Positions 1 to 11,308 of a stretch of DNA of 64,000 nucleotides are shown piece after piece (the stretch's first letter is position 1; the number at the start of each line of letters is the position of its first letter). The notes below the pieces were generated by a model that worked only from the letters and a program-made list of their open reading frames with translations, was not told where the DNA came from and did not search any database. Source of the DNA: Mesaphorura yosii (lineage: Eukaryota > Arthropoda > Collembola > Poduromorpha > Tullbergiidae); contig WIXG01000104.1 of the NCBI GenBank assembly GCA_009869945.1, forward strand, positions 158,478 through 222,477, given 5' to 3'. The translations under genes were made by a program, and so were the position numbers.

Positions 1-9
1 TGTCCTCAG

Positions 10-984
10 GTTGGGCGCATAATTTTCGGCGCTGCTGCTACTTCCAACTTGAAGCGCGTCACTCTTGAGCTTGGAGGCAAGAGTCCTTTGATTGTGCTTG
101 CTGACGCCAACATCGAAGAGGCCGCGACCATTGCCCACGGCGCAATCTTCAACAATCATGGCCAAAACTGCTGCGCTGGCTCACGTACGTACGTGCAGGC
201 GGAAATTTACGATGCTTTCGTAAAGAAGGCGACGGAGTTGGCTTTGGAGAGGAAAGTTGGAGACCCGTTTGTCGATGGCACCCAGCAAGGGCCACAGGTT
301 AGGAGCCTAACCAATATTTAGTAGTTGACGTGTATGAGCATTAAAGACCCTTTTCCGATTTATTCCCAGATCGACCAAGAACAATTGTCCAAGATTCAGG
401 ATTTGATGGAATCTGGCAAGAAGGAAGGAGCGAGGCTCCAGTGCGGTGGAGAGCGACTTGGAGACAAGGGCTACTTTGTGAAACCGACAGTATTCTCCGA
501 TGTTCAGGACAACATGAGGATTGCCAGAGAAGAAATTTTCGGCCCGGTGCAGAGTATTTTCAAGTTCAACACGATTGAAGAAGCCATCGAGCGTGCAAAC
601 GACACAAAGTACGGACTCGCTGCTGGAATCATCACAAATGATTTGAACAAAGCTTTGCTCTTCATTCAGTCCGTTAACGCCGGCTCAGTCTGGTAAGTTA
701 TGACGTGGCACTGAGAATATTTTCTTTTCAGTCAGCGTTCGGTTTTCATGATTTTAATGGCGTATCCGTCTTTCAGGGTTAACTGCTACGATGCAGTCGT
801 TCCACAAGCTCCCTTCGGTGGATTCAAGATGTCGGGACAAGGGAGAGAACTGTAAGTATTAGAAATTCTGTGTGATTAAATTAATTTTGTTAAAAATCGG
901 TGCTTTGTTTTTAGGGGCGAAGCTGCGTTGAAGGAATACCTGGAAGTCAAAACCGTTACGATTGCCCTCCAACAAAAAGTTTAA
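10..984 (+). CDS. Aldehyde dehydrogenase, class 1/2 (ALDH1A/ALDH2-like), C-terminal half
   Basis: Oxidises aldehydes to acids with NAD(P)+; this class includes retinal and acetaldehyde dehydrogenases. Exons read as 10-297, 370-692, 777-851 and 915-984, giving 251 residues. The first nine bases look like the end of an intron (tcctcag), so the coenzyme-binding half lies off the window; relatives are about 500 aa. Visible motifs are [10 protein letters not shown] with the general-base Glu, GQNCCAGSR with the nucleophile Cys at codon 169-171, [13 protein letters not shown], and [19 protein letters not shown] near the C-terminus. The end, [13 protein letters not shown], fits ALDH1/ALDH2. Key catalytic residues are intact. 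AATAAA lies at 1171-1176. Which subfamily it belongs to (retinal versus mitochondrial) cannot be decided without the N-terminus. Confidence 0.93.
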
Positions 985-1971
985 AGGCCCCTAACGTCAA
1001 TGCATTTCAAATCGATCAAGCTTTAATATGCTACTGTAATTGAAATTTCAACTTTTTGTGCCACGAACATGCCTGTTCCAAAGCATGTCTACTCAAAAAT
1101 TTTATCATCTGTTGAGAATTGAGATTCTACTACTTGTCATATCTTCTGCAAGCATTTCTTACAGCAATTGAATAAAAACTTGACTTGTTTGTCTTCTGAA
1201 TTGGAATGGAACTTTTGCGACAAAACGTAACAGGTACCTTTATGATCTTCTGAAAACATGTGTACGTGTAGAATGACATGTAGTCTGAACTTTAGCGAAC
1301 GTGTTATTTAATGGTAACATTGAGATCATATTTCCAATTCACAATAAAGATGACTTAATCAACGGCTCTGTTTGGCTCAATCTAAAGCTATGTTCACGAG
1401 GTGTCTTACATAACACTGGTGACCTTGCCGCTTAATTCGTTGCTTACACAACTTGCTGAGTGCAGGAACAAGAAATGGAAATAGGCCTTAATAGTTAAAT
1501 AGTTGTGTGAGGTACGTTCAATTTGCCATTTGCTTTTAGCAGCGTCGTTCTTCAGAAGTTGCTTTTATCATAACTGTAGCTTAATGGCGTCGTAACTCAT
1601 GAGGAGTGTAGACACAAGAGACTTGACTGATTTATTTCGCCATTAATTTCAACAACGCCACATGTTTGACGACTTGTGCACATAACTCACTCCTTTTCTA
1701 TATCTGAAACTATCATCCATTAACCGTGACATTGGCATTGAGTAAATCTCGTATTTGGAACGAGAAACCATTTAGTGAGATTTCCAAGAAAAATACGTTT
1801 GTGGTATTCAAAAAATTTGGACTTCGAGAAGAAACTCCAAACTGCAGCGCAACAACAACAGCAACTGGCAAACGTGAGTTTCAATCTGCAGCGCGGTACA
1901 TTTTCCATTAATTTAGTAGTCTATTTATAATTCAAGTGCGTTCTTTTAGCGTTCAGGCAGAGTTGAGCAAA
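985..1971. other. 3' UTR, intergenic DNA and probable GNAT leader exon
   Basis: It begins with the aldehyde dehydrogenase 3' UTR and its AATAAA at 1171. A probable untranslated first exon of the acetyltransferase ends at 1873 (aac|gtgagt). Its intron would run 1874-1949, ending ttcttttag. The two short open frames at 1720-1911 on opposite strands show no family features. Confidence 0.5.
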
Positions 1972-2567
1972 ATGAAGATTGAAATAGCAAATGTGGACGA
2001 CGCGACCGAGCTCCTTGAGCTTGTACACAGCGCGTACAGAGGAGAAGGATCCAAACGCGGTTGGACGACCGAAGCGGACATTTTGGACGGGACGAGAACG
2101 TCGGTGGAAATCTTGACCGAAACCATCAACAACCCCGACGCGGTGATACTGAAATGCTTTGACGAGAAACTTGACAGAATCGTTGGATGCGTTGAGTTAG
2201 TGAAAGCTGTCAAGAAGGACGGACTGAAATGCTACACGGGACTCCTGACGGTGTCGCCAGAACTTCAGGCGAAAGGAATCGGGAAGCAGCTGATGCGAGC
2301 GGCAGAGGAATGGGCAAAGAGCGTTGGGTGCATCGCTTTGACAATGGTACAGTGAATTCTTGCCTTGTGTTGAAATGAGCCTGAGGCTTACCCTCTGAAT
2401 TGAATTGACTCTTTTAGTGCGTGATTTCGGTGAGGCACGAACTCATCGCCTGGTACAAAAGACATGGATTCGTCGAAACAGGAGAAAGAGCGCCTTTCCC
2501 AAGCGGACCAGTTTTTGGAATGGCAAAGGAAGACTTTGACTTTATCATACTTGACAAGAAAATTTAA
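1972..2567 (+). CDS. GNAT-family N-acetyltransferase
   Basis: Probable acetyl-CoA-dependent N-acetyltransferase; the substrate is unknown. Exons 1972-2346 and 2418-2567 give 174 aa, the usual size for a single GNAT domain. The start ATG sits in gcaaaATGaag and opens the conserved strand MKIEIANVDDA. The N-terminal part carries GWTTEAD and GTRTS, typical of one GNAT subgroup. Motif A is at about residues 102-118: LLTVSPELQAKGIGKQLM, with the Q/R-x-x-G-x-G acetyl-CoA loop. The C-terminal part has AWYKRHGFVETGERAPFP. The 71-bp intron (atg|gtacag...ttttag|tgc) has a good acceptor. AATAAA is at 2584. The domain is intact. The GWTTEAD-type subgroup is, from general knowledge, commoner in bacteria and fungi than in animals (see findings). 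Confidence 0.85.
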
Positions 2568-3062
2568 GAACAAAGATCACAAAAATAAAGGCGTATGATT
2601 CATTCTTCCGGCCTTTCCGGCTTTGCGCTGTGCACTTGTCGAATGGAAGCGATTGCTTTGTTGTGCGTAAATTGCTATTGGTTACGAAGCGGGTGCGAGA
2701 GCGGGCTCCATTTTATTGACCACATACTCTCCACTTCAATTCATGTGCCGCCATTTCATAGCTTCAGCTCGTGAGACTTTCCAACATCAACTGCACGTAC
2801 GCAATGCACGGCGAAATACTGCTATCTAATTTGACATCGGAAGAAATTCCAACGTAGCGCTATACTACGGTGGCACGGGAAGGGCGACTCGGTGCAGGTG
2901 CGTGGTGATCGTGTACGCGACTCAACGCCAGCGCGGCCAAAGACAGCTGTGTCTGCTATAAAGTCTCCATATTCAGAAACAAGTGAGAGCGAGAGTGCGA
3001 GCAATTCTGGTGGAGACGGTGACGGAGACGCGTATTTATGGGATTTTGGAAAATCACAAGCA
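2568..3062. other. Intergenic region with likely IFT46 5' UTR
   Basis: Contains the acetyltransferase polyadenylation signal and then sequence open in the IFT46 frame from 2835, but with no in-frame ATG before 3063. An ATG at 2803 runs into a stop after 17 codons. I treat this as promoter and 5' UTR. Confidence 0.45.
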
Positions 3063-5097
3063 ATGGCCGGTCAAGGACAAGACTTCGGATACGACGATCA
3101 AACTCCAAATGGTCCAGTATATCAAGACAAGGTTGAGCGCCCAATCACGAGAGTTGGTTCAAGACAAAAGATTGCAAGTGCGAGTCAACAGCAGCAAAAT
3201 GTAAGCTCGATTGGACAAACTCTCCAAATGGAGATTATTTTTGCGACGCCCGACAAGTAGTAATTATTTGTCACATTTTACTTTCAGGGCCGGCCTGGCA
3301 CTGGAAGAAATGCGTCGTCCAGCGGTCGACCACGGCCCCCGTCGCCAGAACCATCTGAGGCAGGCGGTGGGCACTCGGACGATGATGTTCACTACGACGA
3401 AGTCGGACATCCACAACTTGAAGGGTGACTAACTCCATCACTCTGCTTACGGCTTAATTAATTAATTCTTCGACTTAATATCGTCTTATGCCACATTTAG
3501 AATATTTGAACGAGCACGCACGCGCACACGCACTAAGAAAAATGACCCAAGAAAACATGTGCACGCTGACGCTGACCCTGAAGCAGTGTCAGGTTCAGAA
3601 GATTCCGTTGATGTAGCCCTTTGTGATGTTTTGAACCTAAAAGATTACACAAACATGAGCAGTATGGAGTTTTCCGAAATGTTCGCCATGTTCCCTGAAA
3701 ATGTCAACATTTTTCCTGATCTCGAGCGTCCAGACGATTCGGACATGCATGAAAAGGTGCATTCTTTTGCAAGGCCGCGCTCAAAACGTGACCCTTTCCT
3801 AAATTCTTCATCAGGACCTACATGGTATTATATCAGAAAGACGCTGGATTGACATGATGCTTGAAGAAAAGCGCAATGAATTGAGTGTCAAAGTCAAGTA
3901 TTCTGGAAATCCTGGAATTCATGGCATTCCATGCAGAGGGCACGTTGGACTCACCGGCTGCCTCAATTTTAAGTTCACCCTTCTCATATTCTTTTTGTTT
4001 GTGTTTGTGCTTGATTGCAGAACGTACAATCCGGAAGATTACGCAAACCTGAACACAACGCCAGAAATCAAGCAGCTGTTTGAGTACATCACCACGTAAG
4101 TCCAGGAATCGATCAACCCAGTGCAGCGCCCGAATGAAGTAATTTGTTGCCCATTGCCATTTCTTTCGCAGCTACTTGCCGTCAGCGAACATGACGCCGG
4201 AAGTGAAATTTAAGCCCTTCATTCGAGAGTACGAGGCCAGTGTTGGTGACATTGACGCATTTCTTAAGGTAATCGCCAGTCGTGAGTGACGAGGTGACCG
4301 ACGTGCTAGGCTTAATGCTTAACAGATACTCCATAATGAACCGTGGTGCTATGAATCCTATTCAGGTTGTGCATCCAGACATAACAAACGACGGCTTAGG
4401 AATCAAGGTGCTCGATGAACCGTCCGCATTCCAAAGCGACCCGTCCGTGCTTGACTTGCGCTTGAGGGCTATGGCGAAGCAGAGTTCGGCGAAAGCCATC
4501 GTGGTCAAAAAGGTGGAGAATGCTCACAAGAACCCAAAGATAATTGAAAACTGGATCAAAGACATCAGCGACCTGCATCGGTCAAAGCCGAGCCCATCGG
4601 TTCACTACTCAAAGTACGCGTAATTGCTTTTAAATTCGTAACTGCTGGTTGAAAATGTTTTCCCCCGCAGGCCGATGCCCGACATCGATCTTTTGCTGCA
4701 AGAGTGGCCTCCAGAATTTGAGGAGTTGCTGAAAAGCGTGACGACTCCAACGGCTCAGTTGGATTGCGATCTCAAAACTTATGTTGATCTGGTCTGCAGT
4801 AAGTTCGCAGCGTACGCGTCGTGAAATAACCGGATTTTATAGCGAGAATCCTGATCGTGAGAAAGTGTCTAATTCAAATTGCAAATTCCTGTTGCAGATG
4901 TTTTGGACATTCCCGTCTACAAGTCGCGAATTCAGTCTCTGCATGTTCTGGCCACGCTTTATACCACGCACAAGAACTTCAACACTTACGGGCCTGCGTT
5001 CGGGCCAATTGGGAGTGAATCTCAACAGCGACTGGCACCGAGTGCGTCAAATTCACTGCGGGCGGAGGAAAATAATATTGACCGAATGGAATTTTGA
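3063..5097 (+). CDS. IFT46: Intraflagellar transport protein 46 (IFT-B subunit)
   Basis: IFT46 is a core IFT-B subunit of the anterograde train that builds cilia. Nine exons: 3063-3200, 3288-3424, 3501-3756, 3815-3897, 4021-4095, 4172-4268, 4366-4613, 4671-4798 and 4898-5097, giving 453 aa. The conserved core starts near residue 205 with TYNPEDYANLNTTPEIKQLF. It continues through KFKPFIREYEASVGDIDAFLK, GLGIKVLDEPSAFQSDPSVLDL, the segment NPKIIENWIKDISDLHRSKP, PMPDIDLLLQEWPPEFEELL and LDIPVYKSRIQSLHVLATLY. These are family signatures. The start ATG at 3063 has a strong context (gcaATGg). About 205 residues precede the core, against roughly 80 in vertebrate IFT46 as I recall it; they are acidic and Gly/Ser-rich. 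Exon 3-4 borders (agg|gtgact, aa|gtattc) use weak donors and are the least certain part. AATAAA is at 5118. Confidence 0.9.
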
Positions 5098-5219
5098 TTG
5101 AAAGTTTGGAACACAGAAATAAACACACATTTAGAAGCAGTACAGCACTTGCTTAATAAAAACACCAGTTTATGTTGCAACAAATTAAAAACAAGCGTCA
5201 GTTACTTTTCTTGGATATC

Positions 5220-7477
5220 TTATCTTAAACCGTTCTCCACATCTTTATTGTTCACGTCTGCTGAAGAGGCGATTGGAAGATTCGAGTTTGAGTCAGTCTC
5301 GATGGAGGCGAGCGGAATTTTTGCAAGATCCGCTTTGCTCAAATCTGCGACTATTGCGGCCCCGAAGGCGTCGCCCAACACGTTGACCGCGGTTCTGAAT
5401 CTTTCTCTGCTCAAACGAAGCAAGTTGCTTAATGCTTGCTCAATAACTATCACTAATCTGGAGTACTAAATTAAATTCAGACAACTCACAATAGCCAATC
5501 TATGGGCATAATGTAGGCCATGTGGTCAGCTGGAATTCCGATTGATCCCAGCACAGTTATCGTGATTACCAGGCCCACTTGAGGGATGCCTGCGGCTCCT
5601 ATGCTTGTGGCGATAGAAATCAGGCTGCGAAGGAAACCATCAGAAAAACAGTGTTCCAAGTTCTCACTGCCACTACCTTCGGGTTCCACTGCTTTGTGCT
5701 TACCTGACAGAAATGAGCTCGCCAATGTCAAGAGTCCGCCCGCACAACTGAGCAATGTAAATGACTCCGACTGGCAAATACAGCGCGGTTCCGTTCATAT
5801 TGACGGTGGCTCCGATTGGCAACACAAACCGGGACACGCGTTGGTCGATTTTGTTGTTCACTTCCAGGCAGTTCATGGACACAGGAAGCGTTGCAGAACT
5901 GTAAACCACAACAGCCGCACCACCGGTGAACAATTGTATAGTAATTCGACATTACAACGAAATTACCTTGACGCAGTTCCAAAAGCTGTCGCAAGCGCTT
6001 GAGACATGTTCATCATGAATCGGAATGGCAACTTTCTAGTCAGGAAAAAGTACAGGACAGGAAGAATGATCAGGCCATGGATCAGAAGTCCGGCGAGGAC
6101 GGTCATGAAGTACCACACCAGATTGCTGAACACGGTTCCGATATCATCCTGCTCTACGAGTTGGCCAGCGACCAGGAAGCAGATTGCTAGTGGAGAACTC
6201 CTGCAACAAATTTAGAACTGGCCAATTAGAAGAGTCGTCGCTAAAGCCCAACTTTTGCTCCATGACGTGTATGATACGAAAAGCAATTACCAAACGACTT
6301 TGCTTGTGATTGTCATTGTAGCTTCGGAAAGCGACGTGAAGAAGTCCAGCACTGGCTTCCCAACTGGGCCCATGGATCCGAGTGTGACGCCCAACACCTG
6401 CGTAGACATTCTTGGACATTAATTAATGGTCCACCAGTAAAGCAGGAGCTATTTGTCAGGAGGTTCACAAACCATGGCGAAGATTACGAGCCCCATCTGA
6501 AACAGGAGAGCACAAACCATGCGAAGTGTAACTTCCATGCGCCAATGCATTAAATAATCAAGTCTCGGCTTGGCCTTACCATGTTTGTTCCAGGTGACAT
6601 TGTCACTTCCAGGTCCCAGTCTTTGAAAGCTGTTTAAAAATTAAAGACGCTTCGCTTTACATGGGTTTAGACGTCGTTTCAGAGTTCTAGTGAGTCACTC
6701 ACGTGTTCCATCTTGGGGATCAGTGACCACCGTCTTTGTCTGTCATATTAATCAAAGCAATTGCAATTGTGTAATTTTTCTCGTTACCAATTATGCCGTG
6801 AAACTTACCACTTGTATAGCGGCTCCTGCATTAGGAACACAGAAAGAATGTTAAAATCTTCTCTCAGTTACCGATTTCAGAATAAGAAAGTATTTTAGCT
6901 GGCGTGGACGTACCAACGAGATTTGGCGGAAACATGTTCCGGACCAGATCCAGAATTGTGTCCACAGTTGACCCGTTCTGTGCCCCGCAGTTTCCTAGAA
7001 GTGGATCATCAGAATCTGTCTTCGCTCTCGTTCCAGGTTTGATCGTAATGACGCTACAAATTCAGGCCATAATTTAACCCAGACACAATTTGAATTCTAT
7101 CTTATTTATTGTGGCTCGTTGTCACAAGAAATGTCTTCATGCTTGGCTTACAGGACAATCCCAAAGACGACGGCGATGGCGGTCGTTCCCAAGTAGTAAA
7201 CCATCGCTCGTATGCCGATCTTCTTCGATAAACTCAAATCAAGTGAGCCGATGGCCGAGACGAGTGAGGCGACGATCAGTGGAAGGATTAACGCCTGCAA
7301 CGTCCTCAGAAACATGTCACCCACAAACTTGACGTACATGACGTCTCGTTTGTTCCATTCCGACTTGGCCTCCCGCAGGCCGAAGCCCAGGCCAACGCCA
7401 ATCGTTACTCCGAGGATGGTGAGCAGTGTCAGCAGCGTCCCACCCTTCAGAAAGTTCCGGACCTTGGCTAAGACCAT
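5220..7477 (-). CDS. Excitatory amino-acid transporter (SLC1 family), with altered substrate-site residues
   Basis: Sodium-coupled glutamate/aspartate transporter family, plasma membrane. Eleven exons, transcribed 7477-7152, 7053-6914, 6825-6809, 6739-6703, 6629-6580, 6496-6473, 6397-6291, 6200-5967, 5898-5704, 5624-5490 and 5406-5220, give 483 aa, a normal length. Visible elements: N-terminal TM segments, LQALILPLIVASLVSAIGSLD, the HP1 serine run in FGTASSSATLP, TM7 VLPIGATVNMNGTALY (residues 338-351), HP2 ATSIGAAGIPQVGLV and TM8 DWLLERFRTAVNVLGD (419-434). TM8 keeps Arg426, Thr427, Asn430 and Asp434. Two normally conserved acids differ: NMDGT is NMNGT (Asn347), and the Asp three before the Arg is Glu423. 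Exons 3 and 6 are only 17 and 24 nt. The start at 7477 (aagATGg) precedes the first TM helix. It lies tail-to-tail with IFT46, 122 bp apart. Confidence 0.92.
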
Positions 7478-8828
7478 CTTGATTGCCTTCAATCTTTGGC
7501 TTCGGCAACGGGGCTGCGGCGCGAAGTTTGAGTGTCAGTTTTCAGATTATAAGTTCAACTCAAAGCCCAGACCATAGACACCACGTTCAAGTCGTAATCA
7601 ATTTCCAGACTGCGAATCAATTTCATTCCCATCACTCATTTCAGTATCGGGACTTGATTCCACTGCACGCGTTGACGCGTTACGTCGTCGACTGTAATCA
7701 CCACGTCAAGATTAGAACTCCTCTTTGCTTTTACTAGAACTCACTAATCGGAAAGGGCTCTGCTGATTCTGTTCTGAGAATGCCTGGCCATCAGCTTTAT
7801 TGTTGGCCTACTTGGGAATGGCAAATAGCGAATAGCGAATTAATCGTAATCCATGCTTTATTAGTTTTATATCACAACGCATTAGTCTAATGACACTATC
7901 TCTGAATGTCAGAGTGTAATTAGTTGGAGTGCGAATCGTGTGAAGATTAGAAAAGCACTCGAAACAGACTTCAACCCATTGATTTCAACATCCCATTGTT
8001 TTCCAATTGCGGATTATGGGCCGCCAGTGTGCTTTGGCTGTGACTGTGAAGATGCATTCCAAAGGACCAACTCACTTTCGCTTTGTCGGAATGGTTTGCG
8101 AAACACTTCATTACAGCCAGTAATTAACGTATGCAGAGTGCAGAATGGGAGAGATCTTGACAACATAAGCTTTGTTGGAAGAATTGACGAGGTTTGACAG
8201 CAAAATTAGGAATTGGAAAACTTTATCTACGGAGAATTTGTTCTAAGTCAATTGTTCCTGAGAATTGTTCCCAGGAAGTTATTCTCTCTACATTGCTTCT
8301 GGCATACATTACACGACAATTTGTATTCAAGTAAATATTTGTGCGTAGTGCAGCATAGCTTAGCATTTCATGCGAAGTGATATGAAAATTCAATTAAAAT
8401 TCATGTACACATTGTATGGAATGAGGTTATCTGCACTCGCAGCAAGAAAATGTGTAATTAATTTATTACAGCTCTGCATGGCGGATTCATCAATGATTTT
8501 GATTTGATTGAATAACAGAGGTCTCAAGTGTTGAATGATGAAGGATGTTAGTCAATTAGGTTGTAAGTTAGTTTGTTGTTTAATTATCCCGTACCATCAA
8601 CTATTCTTATCATCGAATTAGTTTTGAGCTGTTTTTCCATGTGACGCCACGTACGTCACAATTCGATTGTGATTGTGTCATTGTGTGCGATATCACCAAA
8701 CACCATTGAGGGGATTCCCGCATAGGCCAACCCCATGAGAGTCCTTTATCATTAAGAAAATAATGTAGTCACACATTAGCATTACGATGTTAGTATTAAC
8801 CGCCCACACACGAGGCCACGAAATCAAA
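7478..8828. other. Intergenic: upstream of the transporter, downstream of IQUB
   Basis: Both neighbours run on the minus strand, so this holds the transporter promoter and the IQUB 3' UTR. A minus-strand AATAAA (tttatt on the plus strand) occurs near 8461. Short open frames at 7483-7737 and 7940-8197 match nothing I recognise. Confidence 0.5.
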
Positions 8829-11308
8829 TCATTCGACTGCGACTCTCGGGGTTCTTACCTTAAATACCTGAGGTTTACGCCCATGCTTCTTGTCGTTTTC
8901 GCACATTTCCTCCACCAATGGGTCCAACGGTACGGCGAGTTCGGCGAGGCGTGCAAAGTAAATCTTGGCTGCCTGGTGCTTGATTTCCACCTGCAACGTG
9001 AACGTTCGACTAATTGAAGTTCCTAAACTCCTGAACCTGTTACTATTGTGGTGCAAATGCGCACGCGCACACGCACGTACTTTGTGTAGAAAGGAGCTTT
9101 GATACGACTTTTCCATGGTTTCCAGGTGAAGATGCGCCACCGCCTCTTCCTCAGTCAGTAGAATGCAGTTCCACGGAGTCCACGGCTCGTGCTTCTTCCA
9201 TCGGCAGATGCGCAGCATGTACCGATCATTGATTCCACTCAGCGCGGATTGGCCGTGCCAGATTTGCTCGATCAAGAATTGTAGGTCGTAGGCCTAGTCA
9301 AACTCAAGCATTTGTCACTCGGGCGTGGGCGCGTCTATCAAGTCTCTGTACAATTCTGGTTCTATTCTGAAGCTATTCTTACGTCAATTAAGTACGTCAC
9401 TGAAGTGTTGACTCCAGCCATCTGCTCGTCATGTCGGAGTTCGGAGAGCATTCGGCGGTACAAATTCATGTCACTGCGCAGAATGCAGGTTCTGTACAGA
9501 ACCGTGCATTCGGTGCACCTCGTCGTGAGTGTGACCCCACGCACCACAGTGAAATGGGCACGATACTGCATTTTGCCACAGCCTTTGCACTGAACCATGT
9601 CCTTTTGCAGTTTCTTCACGTCGAAAGGGACCTTTTGCAGTTTGCGGGCTTCCGGATTGAATGATGGGTCCCGAATCAGGGCGAAAAACAAATTTAAGAT
9701 TCTGTGTAGCATCAAATTTGGCCGGATGTCATAAAATACGGATCCTTGACGCAGTGAAATGACGATAATGAAATTTGCGAATTCACCTTTGCCGCAAGCC
9801 AACCATCAGTCTGGGCCCTGCTTTGAAGCCAATCAGATGGAATTCGCGGTCAATCAATGCAGCCAAACTTGTCGCTGTTTTGACGTCGGCCGTTGCAATC
9901 TACAAAATACAGACATTGTCTTGTAGCCTTAACAGGACCGCGTACAACTCCGCGACTGTGGCACTGGACCGGTTTGGCTAACAGTTTCCAGGATCCGATT
10001 AAGAGTGCCGACCCTTTTCTCCACGTCGACAACCGGCTCCTTGAGCTCATTGTACAGCTGGTGGTAGTGTCGCATCTTGGCCTTGTCCGGGTTGTCCATT
10101 GCCACAAAGTGGCCGGTCTTATTCAGCCATCTGGTCGGCTCGCCCAACTTTAAAAACAAAACATGGTCGTAAACGCACGTAAATCCATCGTCTAGCCGGT
10201 CAATTGAGTGCCCACCTTTTTGAATATTTTCTCAACGTATACTTCACGCATGTTTTTCCGGATTGCGGATTTTGTTCTTTCCAGATCAAGCAGTAAGTCG
10301 GCCTCCTTCTCCATGATTTCAGCCAGTGCAGCCTTTCTGTCCGCTCCCCAGCGGTGCAGGTTGACGTATTCGACTTGCGAATTCCTCCATGCGTTGATTG
10401 CTCGATATAAAAGTTCAACATCGATCTGAGACAATTGACAACGACAATGCGGGTTTCAAGCGACTAGTCACAAAACAAATGGACCGCCTCATTTTGTGAG
10501 AATGAGACTAACCATTCGAGTCGGGTGATTTTGTCGCCACAACTCATCTGCATTAAATAAAGCGATTAAAAACAGTTACACGATAGATTATGGGAAAGTG
10601 ACTTATGGCAGCAAATAATTGACCTTCTTTGAGCGCCAGACGCGCCTCTGTCCTGCCCCTCCTCACGTTTTCTATCCACTCGATCCGTTTGGTCAGCGCT
10701 TCAAATCTTCGGGCACGTTCGCGTCTCGCGAGCCACCGACGCCAATACTTTTGAATTGTTATAATCTACGTACGTAATACAGTTAATTCAGACGTGTTTT
10801 CTTTCAAATTGTTTGACACGTTAGGTCGTGCGCATACCGCTTTCAGTCTCCGCTGCTCCAGTTCGTCAGCGGTCACATAAATTCGTGGAGTGATTATCTT
10901 CTGGTTAAGCGCCGACACGTAATAGTCTGGACGTGTGGTTTGCTGGTACGTGTCCACCAGCGTTTGCATTGTCTTCCATGTCTCGTTGAAGGTTTGGCAT
11001 GAGAAATGAGCCACATTCGGCTCTTGACTGCCCGTAGCGGCAGTGAAGGCGGAGGCGACCGTTTCTGAGTGTGAGAGCCACAGGCTTGGGTGGGCGACGG
11101 TCTCGGCACGGGATCGGGAAGATTTTAAAGCCGGGCGGGTGACGGAGGCCACAGTTTCTGCCCGAGATCGAGAGGGCTTTAAAATTGATTGTGCTGCGAC
11201 GGCGACATTTCCTGATCTAGACGGTTGAAAACTTGAAAACGCTACGGTTTCTGCAAGGAAGCGAGATGGTTTTAAGCTTGGGTGCGCGCTTGGACCTTTG
11301 TCGGCCAT
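8829..11308 (-). CDS. IQUB: IQ motif protein of the radial spoke (IQUB-like), ubiquitin-like domain not found
   Basis: IQUB is an axonemal radial-spoke protein with an IQ (calmodulin-binding) motif and a zinc-knuckle C-terminal region. Nine exons, 11308-10838, 10765-10624, 10547-10513, 10425-10216, 10147-9983, 9899-9787, 9701-9383, 9293-9081 and 8990-8829, give 609 aa. Diagnostic segments are IQKYWRRWLARRERAR (IQ motif), ELLYRAINAWRNSQVEYVN, RKAALAEIMEKEADLL, FNPEARKLQKVPFDVKKLQK, two CxxC pairs (CKGCG and CTEC), and HEPWTPWNCILLTEEEAVAHL. From memory human IQUB is about 790 aa with an N-terminal ubiquitin-like domain; here the N-terminus is instead a degenerate tandem repeat (residues 10-88). 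The start ATG at 11308 has a strong context. The last exon could instead end at a GTAAGA donor at 8858-8853, so the final 10 or so residues are uncertain. Confidence 0.85.
11045..11281 (-). repeat. Degenerate 17-residue coding repeat in the IQUB N-terminus
   Basis: Five imperfect units of 14-17 residues, at about residues 10-26, 27-41, 42-58, 59-74 and 75-88, built around the pattern LKPSRSRAETVA. Units 1, 3 and 4 are closest. Unit 2 lacks AETVA and unit 5 has only SHSETVA. The block is Ser/Arg/Ala-rich and probably disordered. It lies in one exon. Confidence 0.75.

Noticed and set aside
182-195. 14-bp palindrome CACGTACGTACGTG
   Set aside because: It lies inside the conserved aldehyde dehydrogenase coding sequence (Arg-Thr-Tyr-Val) and needs no other explanation.
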